NCBI GenBank assembly: GCA_026707745.1
Contig: JAPOWG010000037.1
Location: forward strand, 100,132 to 164,131
DNA from: Chloroflexota bacterium
Lineage (GTDB): Bacteria; Chloroflexota; Anaerolineae; Aggregatilineales; Phototrophicaceae
Length of the DNA: 64,000 nucleotides
Direction of reading: 5' to 3'
The notes under the pieces were generated by a model. That model searched no databases. It saw only the letters and a list, made by a program, of their open reading frames with translations, and was not told where the DNA came from. The position numbers and the translations under genes are program-made. Shown in pieces: positions 58,954 through 64,000 of the stretch (the stretch's first letter is position 1; every line of letters starts with the position of its first letter).

Positions 58954-59766
58954 ATGACGACCGTGAATTATGACCGGGCGGTAACTTATTACGATGAGAC
59001 GCGCGCCTTTCGATCCGGCGTCGCCGAGCGGTATCGGCAAGCGGTTCTGCACTATCTCGCGGGTCAGGATAGTCCGCGCATCCTCGAACTGGCAATTGGC
59101 ACCGGCTTGATCGGGGCCTCCTTCTTCGCGGCGGGCGACAGCTATGTCGGCGTCGATATCTCACGCGGGATGATGGGGCGGATCGCGCCCAAACTGGACA
59201 ATGGCAAGGCGGCGGATTTGGCGCAGGTCGATATCGCGCGGCGCCTGCCCTTCGCCGATGACTGTTTTGATCTCGTGCATGCGGTGCGCGTTTTTCACCT
59301 TCTGGACGATTGGCAGCGCTGCATTCAGGAGGTGCGGCGCGTATTGAAATCGGGCGGACACCTGCTGATCGTGCGGAATGCCCCGTTAGATAACGAGGCG
59401 CAGCCGCCGTGGGCTGTCGTGCACAGCAAATGGGACGAGATCCTGGCAAACCTGGGCGTCGGGGTGGAGGGCATCCGTCACGGGATATTCCGAACGGACG
59501 AGATGATGATGGAGCATCTGCATTCGACAGGGGCTGCTGCCCAGTTAGTCGATCTCTTGCCCTACACGGAAAGAGCGGTTTCCCCCCGCATGATGGTCGA
59601 GCGTCGCCGGCAAAAGATGTTCAGCAGCGATTGGCATCTGCCGGCTGACTTGCATGCGCGCGCGGTTCAGCAACTGAATCGCTGGCTGGAGAGGGAGTGC
59701 GCCGAGCCCGACGAGATGCATGCCCAAGCGATGGTGTTCCGGGCGATCGTGGCTCGCTGGGGGTAA
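58954..59766 (+). CDS. Class I SAM-dependent methyltransferase
   Basis: The 270-residue protein has motif I ILELAIGTGLIGASFFA with the acidic VGVDISRGMM strand end and QVDIARRLPFADDCFDLVHAVRVFHLLDDWQRCIQEVRRVLKSGGHLLIV (Methyltransf_11 pattern). A helical C-terminal lid (about 160-260) follows. The substrate cannot be told. The next gene begins about 50 bp later. Confidence 0.88.
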   Translation: MTTVNYDRAVTYYDETRAFRSGVAERYRQAVLHYLAGQDSPRILELAIGTGLIGASFFAAGDSYVGVDISRGMMGRIAPKLDNGKAADLAQVDIARRLPFADDCFDLVHAVRVFHLLDDWQRCIQEVRRVLKSGGHLLIVRNAPLDNEAQPPWAVVHSKWDEILANLGVGVEGIRHGIFRTDEMMMEHLHSTGAAAQLVDLLPYTERAVSPRMMVERRRQKMFSSDWHLPADLHARAVQQLNRWLERECAEPDEMHAQAMVFRAIVARWG

Positions 59767-59817
59767 TGGGCCGCGCCTCGCTCGGGCATTTGACTGACCT
59801 GCGAATCGGGGACGAAC

Positions 59818-60894
59818 TTGATTGAGACACTGGCGAGTCTGGCATTAATCTTAGTATCGGTCTACGCGCTGTCGGTGATAACCGAAGGTTTTTTCATCGT
59901 TAGCCTGGATCAGATTTCGCGGCGCTTGAAGCTATCCGACGAGGTTGCGGGCGCCTCCTTAATGGCGATGGGTTCATCGGCGCCGGAACTGGCGATTGCG
60001 CTGATGGCGCTGTTTACCGGCGGCGGCGCCCATAGCGATGTCGGCATCGGTACGATTGTTGGCTCCGCTGTCTTCAATATTCTGGTGATCACGGGCGTAT
60101 CCGCGGTGGTGGCGGGCGGCTTGCACATTCATCCCTTTGCCGTTCGGCGCGACACGCTCTATTACCTGCTGTCCATCGGTTATCTGGCATTCATCTTTGT
60201 TGACGGCGAAGTGCTGCTATGGGAAGCGATTTTGGGCTTGGCAGCCTATGTCGCCTATGTGCTGCTGCTGGTCTTTTACAAAGATCCGTCCAGGATGGAT
60301 ATGCCGGCGCCCAGTGTCGACAGCGCGGCCGAGCCAGAAGGCGCGAGCGATGACAGCGCCATGCATCAAGTCGAGTCCGCTATAAGGAAGCTGCTTCGCT
60401 TGATCACCGGCCCGCCGGAAAAGAACTACGTCCGGACATTTATAGTGGCCATCGCCTTGATCATCGCCTTGAGTTATATCCTGGTCGAGTCGACCATCGT
60501 CTTTGCGGCCGGCATCGGGATTCCGCCGGTGATCGTAGCGCTGACTTTGTTGGCGGCGGGCACATCGGCGCCGGATCTAATCTCTTCAATTGATGTCGCG
60601 CGCGATGGACGCGGCGGCATGGCTGTGGCCAACGCCATCGGTTCCAATATTTTCGACATTTTCATCGGCTTGGGCTTTCCTTGGGTCCTGGCAATCCTTT
60701 TGGGGAGTATGGCGTCGATTCATGTTGGCGCAGATGGCTTGTGGATGTCGATCGGCATACTCGTCGCCACGACGGTGGTCTTGTACGTACTGTTGCAGAG
60801 CCAGCGCATGCTCAGTCGGCGCGAGGGGATCGCTTTGCTGGCGCTCTACCTGGTTTATGTCCTCTACACGCTGCTTTCCGGCGCGGCAGGTTGA
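59818..60894 (+). CDS. CaCA family sodium/calcium exchanger-like protein
   Basis: The 358-residue protein has two sets of membrane helices, each with an alpha repeat: MGSSAPELAIALMALF ... GTIVGSAVFNILVITG and AAGTSAPDLISSIDVA ... AVANAIGSNIFDIFIGLG. The Glu and Asp in SAPEL and SAPDL are the expected ion ligands. A cytoplasmic loop lies between the halves (about 160-195). The start is TTG 59818, as no ATG is near and the first helix begins at once. The exchanged ion (Ca2+ for Na+, possibly with K+) is not certain. The FeS gene follows after 13 bp. Confidence 0.88.
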   Translation: MIETLASLALILVSVYALSVITEGFFIVSLDQISRRLKLSDEVAGASLMAMGSSAPELAIALMALFTGGGAHSDVGIGTIVGSAVFNILVITGVSAVVAGGLHIHPFAVRRDTLYYLLSIGYLAFIFVDGEVLLWEAILGLAAYVAYVLLLVFYKDPSRMDMPAPSVDSAAEPEGASDDSAMHQVESAIRKLLRLITGPPEKNYVRTFIVAIALIIALSYILVESTIVFAAGIGIPPVIVALTLLAAGTSAPDLISSIDVARDGRGGMAVANAIGSNIFDIFIGLGFPWVLAILLGSMASIHVGADGLWMSIGILVATTVVLYVLLQSQRMLSRREGIALLALYLVYVLYTLLSGAAG

Positions 60895-60907
60895 TTAAGG
60901 CCATATC

Positions 60908-62410
60908 ATGAATGATCGCGACAATGCGGTTCATCATCGCCCCGCCTTAGGCTTTGATGTGCTGCAAGCGCCAATCATCGGCCGGCTGCTGCGCGGTCGC
61001 TATGGCCGGCTGGCTATGCAGTCGGTCCTTGGTTTGATGGCGATTGCGCTAATTGTTGACGGCTTTACCGGACCGCAGACCGCGGCCCGCAACCTGGCCA
61101 CGGTGGGACCCTGGGTACAATTCCGCGGCATTGCCGTGCTGATTCTTCTGCTGGCGGGCAATCTATTCTGCATGGGCTGTCCCTTTACGCTGCCTCGCAC
61201 GCTGGCGAAGCGGCTGTCGTTACGCGGACAGCGCTTTCCGGGGCGACTGCGCAACAAATGGATCGCGATTATCGGCTTGTTTCTGCTCTTTTCCGTCTAC
61301 GAATACTTAAACCTCTGGTCCAGCCCCTGGCTGACAGCCTGGGTGATCGTTGCCTACTTCCTGGCATCCTTCGTTTTGGAGGCGATCTTCACCGAGTCGG
61401 CATTTTGCAAATATGTCTGTCCGCTTGGCGCTTTTAATTTCGTTTATTCGACCGCGTCGCCAACTCAGATCGCCGTGAAATCACATGATGTCTGCGCGGC
61501 ATGCGTCGGCAGAGAATGCGTCAACGGCAGTTATGCGCCGGCGCCGACGATTCGCCTGGATCAAATCGCTGTCGCGGGCGCGGATACCCCGCGCCAAATC
61601 GAAGTTGAACATGGTCCGAGGGGTACGCTGGGTTGTGGCACCGAGCTCTTCGCGCCCCAGATTCGCGGCAATATGGATTGCACCATGTGCCTCGACTGCG
61701 TGCGCGCCTGCCCCCACGACAATGTCAGCCTGTTCACGCGCGCGCCGGGACGGGAATTGAGCCGGGCCGACAGTTGGCCGCGGCGCTGGGACCTGTCCTT
61801 GCTCGTGATCGCGCTGGCCTTCATGGGCATCTCCAACGCTTTTGGCATGGTCCCGCCTTATTACGACTTGCAGGAGTGGCTGGCGCTGCATCTGGGCATC
61901 TCCAGTGAACTCTTGGTGCTGCTGCTGATCTTTGCTTTGAGCAACTTGCTCTTGCCGGTGGCGGTAGCGTCGGGCGCGGCGCTCGTCGGCATTCGTCTGA
62001 CCGGCGCCGGGAAAAGGGACTCCCTCCGTGACACGGTGGCGGCTTTTGCGCCCGCCTTTGTGCCCATCGGATTCGGCATCTGGTTCGCGCATTACAGTTT
62101 TCATCTGCTGACAGGGCCGGGTCTGATCGTGCCCGTCATTCAGGAATTCCTGGGCGCCGTGGGCGATTGGCAAAGCTGGAGCTTCAGCCTGGACCTTGCC
62201 CTTATCGGCATCGTTCAGTCCCTGGCGCTGATCGGCGGTTTCCTTTGGAGTCTGCGCCTGGCGCAGAAGACGTCGCTGCGCCTCTACCGCCGCAGAGCCT
62301 TGCCGGGCTTGTTGCCCTGGGCGCTGGTATTCCTGTTGATGATGCTGGCCGCCTGGCAGATCTTCAGCCTGCCGATGGAGATGCGCGGGACGCTTGAGCT
62401 ATTTGGATGA
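60908..62410 (+). CDS. NapH/NosR-like membrane protein with 4Fe-4S centres
   Basis: The 500-residue protein has about ten membrane helices. The first block shows FCMGCPFTLPRTLAKRL and FCKYVCPLGAFNF, as in NapH/RdxA/NosR-type polyferredoxins. A cytoplasmic domain follows with VCAACVGRECV and CTMCLDCVRACP, enough cysteines for two [4Fe-4S] clusters, though the first motif is irregular. The second half (about 300-500) is a separate set of helices. Such proteins move electrons between the quinol pool and a periplasmic or membrane partner, but no partner reductase is nearby. The short gap to the exchanger gene suggests an operon. Confidence 0.8.
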   Translation: MNDRDNAVHHRPALGFDVLQAPIIGRLLRGRYGRLAMQSVLGLMAIALIVDGFTGPQTAARNLATVGPWVQFRGIAVLILLLAGNLFCMGCPFTLPRTLAKRLSLRGQRFPGRLRNKWIAIIGLFLLFSVYEYLNLWSSPWLTAWVIVAYFLASFVLEAIFTESAFCKYVCPLGAFNFVYSTASPTQIAVKSHDVCAACVGRECVNGSYAPAPTIRLDQIAVAGADTPRQIEVEHGPRGTLGCGTELFAPQIRGNMDCTMCLDCVRACPHDNVSLFTRAPGRELSRADSWPRRWDLSLLVIALAFMGISNAFGMVPPYYDLQEWLALHLGISSELLVLLLIFALSNLLLPVAVASGAALVGIRLTGAGKRDSLRDTVAAFAPAFVPIGFGIWFAHYSFHLLTGPGLIVPVIQEFLGAVGDWQSWSFSLDLALIGIVQSLALIGGFLWSLRLAQKTSLRLYRRRALPGLLPWALVFLLMMLAAWQIFSLPMEMRGTLELFG

Positions 62411-62421
62411 GCCCGGCGCGA

Positions 62422-63183
62422 TCAGGTCGCGGGCTCAAGACGGACGCCATTTTCCAGGAAGGGTTCAGCCCGCCCCCACAACACGCTGCCATCGCGATTC
62501 ATGATTGGCTCGGCGGAATACTGCGCTAGATAACAGCGGCGGTACTTGTCCGTCATATTGGGACCGCTGCGGTGAAAAGTGCGGCTGCTAAAGACGACGA
62601 TGCTGCCGGCCGGCACGATAGCCGGATCACCGGGATCATCGCCCTTGTAGCCGACCTTGTCATTGGTCCGATCTTCGACCTCATGATCAATGATCTCGTC
62701 GCTGCTGCCGCGTCCATCGCGGGAATAGGGCAGGATGAAGACAGTGCCGTTTTCGATTGACATGTCGTCCAGCGCGCACCAGCACGAGAGATAGGCCCGG
62801 TGGTAATGCCCCACATAACCCGAATCTTGATGCCAGGCGAATTTGGAATCGGTATCCGCCGCTTTGACCACGTATTGTTCATGGAATAAGTAAGCCGTAT
62901 CGCCCAGCGTAGCGCGGCAGATCTCCGCCATCAACTCGCTGAAGAGGAATTCGGTCATGATAGGACTCTCGGCGCTGCGATTGGAAACGAAGTAGCGTTT
63001 CTTGTAATGATTGATGCCCTGCGTCGCCAGGCCCTTGGCTTCCATTTCTTTCTCATGAATGTCGACGTAACGCATGCATTCGCTGCGCAGCGCTTCCAGA
63101 ACGTCATCGGGAATCACCGCTTCCAGCAGGAAGTAACCGTCCCGGTGATATTGCTCAACTTGCTCAAGGCAGACAACCGGCAT
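62422..63183 (-). CDS. Phytanoyl-CoA dioxygenase (PhyH) family oxygenase
   Basis: The 253-residue protein is a non-haem Fe(II)/2-oxoglutarate dioxygenase: EQVEQYHRDGYFLLEAVIPDDVLEALR at the N-terminus, FAWHQDSGYVGH (HxD iron ligands), LSCWCALDDMSIENGTVFILPYS, the distal histidine in RTFHRSGPNMTDKYRRCYLAQYS, with the Arg for 2-oxoglutarate just after. ATG 63183 has GGAG about 9 nt upstream. The substrate is unknown; relatives hydroxylate lipids, ectoine or natural products. Confidence 0.88.
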   Translation of the reverse strand: MPVVCLEQVEQYHRDGYFLLEAVIPDDVLEALRSECMRYVDIHEKEMEAKGLATQGINHYKKRYFVSNRSAESPIMTEFLFSELMAEICRATLGDTAYLFHEQYVVKAADTDSKFAWHQDSGYVGHYHRAYLSCWCALDDMSIENGTVFILPYSRDGRGSSDEIIDHEVEDRTNDKVGYKGDDPGDPAIVPAGSIVVFSSRTFHRSGPNMTDKYRRCYLAQYSAEPIMNRDGSVLWGRAEPFLENGVRLEPAT

Positions 63184-63507
63184 CGTTCCGCTCTCCAATC
63201 CCTATTTACTGGCTCCATTGTAGGCTGCCGCGTCACGCTGTCAACTGCGCCCATGTTCAAGGCAGTGCCGAACTCTGAGGACTTGCCGCTACTCTCGCCG
63301 CAAAGACTCAATATTCCTGCAGCGAACTCGCTAGAGTTTTCTGTCTCTTGAGTACTCCAAGAAACTAATGAGAATAACTGTCTTCCGATTCAGATTTTCC
63401 AAATAATCTGAAGTTTACACCTGCGCGCGACGTCCAGTGTCGCCGGTCTGCGCCGGCGCGCCCCACCCGCCCTGAGCCCTACAGGTTCATTTACGTCGAA
63501 ACCCGTA

Positions 63508-63558
63508 GGGGCGACTGACGGTCAGTGTCTACGCGACCTATCAGGTCGCCCGAAACGC
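63508..63558. repeat. Dispersed repeat related to 3561-3619
   Basis: GTAGGGGCGACT followed by GACCTATCAGGTCGCCCG repeats the start and the inner arm of the element at 3561. It is less symmetric. Confidence 0.45.
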
Positions 63559-63683
63559 TTCCCTTTGGGCTCGCGGGCAGTGTCCACGCGCCCCACGCAC
63601 CCTACGCGCCCAATCTGGTCCTCCGTATTACATACCTCAGCATCAACCTCGCAACTCACCAGCTACATGCGCCGCGACAAAAG

Positions 63684-63708
63684 CCCCTCTCCCTTTATGG
63701 GAGAGGGG
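63684..63708. repeat. Inverted-repeat hairpin CCCCTCTCCC/GGGAGAGGGG
   Basis: CCCCTCTCCC (63684-63693), TTTAT, GGGAGAGGGG (63699-63708), followed by TTTGGGGTGAGGG. This type of sequence is common as a dispersed non-coding repeat in many bacterial genomes. Confidence 0.6.
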
Positions 63709-63948
63709 TTTGGGGTGAGGGTCCCGCCCACAGCGCTCCCGATCTTATCAAAAGAATCAGCGCTGATCTCTCAACTGATACATTATGCACTTGTCTATTT
63801 TACTTCCGCTACACTTTACGCTAAGATATATTGACAAATCGCGGTTTATTATAGAGCATGATAATGCTAGTAAGTAATATGCTGAACTTGTCAGAGGTGG
63901 ACTGCTAATGCTGGAGAAGAACAATGACAGCGGAATTCATATCGTCTA

Positions 63949-64000
<52 letters not shown>

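Larger units (their letters stand above)
63184..63948. other. Non-coding end region with dispersed repeats
   Basis: About 760 bp without a convincing gene. It holds the GTAGGGGCGA repeat (63508) and the CCCCTCTCCC hairpin (63684). Near the right edge an ATG at 63908 opens MLEKNNDSGIHIV, which runs into TAG and the G run; it could be the true start of a gene cut by the contig end. TTGACA at 63831 lacks a well-spaced -10. Confidence 0.45.

Noticed and set aside
63831..63865. TTGACA promoter near the contig end
   Set aside because: No -10 hexamer at 15-19 bp; TATAGA is 13 bp and GATAAT 23 bp away.

Overview
The window most likely comes from a Chloroflexota (Chloroflexi) bacterium of the Anaerolineae/Caldilineae kind. 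This is inferred from the gene mix (NfeD plus SPFH, DUF1028, a SpoVS-like protein, several long kinase, propeller and VWA proteins, sugar ABC importer genes without an ATPase, tandem DinB proteins) and from the moderately high GC content; no rRNA or tRNA is present to confirm it. The right end finishes in 52 consecutive G residues, which looks like a contig-end sequencing artefact.

Layout. 0-8.1 kb is ordinary chromosome: a TPR gene cut by the left edge, a membrane-anchored TPR/PPC protein, an aldo/keto reductase, a DUF1028 protein, a PMT-like glycosyltransferase, and a small membrane protein-NfeD-SPFH operon. 8.1-31.4 kb is an accessory region with every gene on the minus strand. Its upstream end (31.1 to 25.4 kb) holds phage-tail-like genes: four paralogous small tail/fibre-like proteins, a small structural protein, a 750-residue tail protein with fibronectin repeats and a tail-tube-like protein. 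Downstream (25.3 to 8.2 kb) lie six effector-type genes, each followed at once or with overlap by a beta-propeller gene, five secreted WD40-like and one TolB-like. 31.7-36.1 kb is a giant atypical Ser/Thr kinase, divergent from a YfhO-flippase fusion (36.4-40.5 kb). 40.6-49.3 kb holds a copper-chaperone-like protein with a membrane partner, a degenerate PP2C/propeller receptor, a ThuA-like protein, a polyprenol-phosphate mannosyltransferase-like enzyme, transketolase and SpoVS. 49.7-63.2 kb holds a double-VWA membrane protein, a sugar ABC importer operon (binding protein, two permeases, beta-helix protein), two DinB proteins, a methyltransferase, a CaCA exchanger with a NapH-like iron-sulfur membrane protein, and a PhyH-type dioxygenase.

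The notable system is the 8-31 kb block. Only the first effector copy (23183-25309) is intact from start to stop: N-terminal region, JAB/MPN (JAMM) domain, zincin-like metallopeptidase domain. The other five copies carry different C-terminal domains, four of them a degenerate M23 (LytM) fold. They are 5'-truncated without a good start codon, interrupted by in-frame stops, or scarred by deletions, while they share nearly identical JAB DNA at the 5' side and, in most, nearly identical propeller ends at the 3' side. This is what a recombining bank of effector-propeller cassettes would look like. The same two-hairpin leader precedes most cassettes and also the four tail paralogs. Its main hairpin keeps a constant 17-nt loop while its stem arms covary. 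I infer a domesticated phage-tail or injection-like locus with exchangeable payload and partner modules; sheath, baseplate and ATPase genes are not in view, so the delivery role is unproven.
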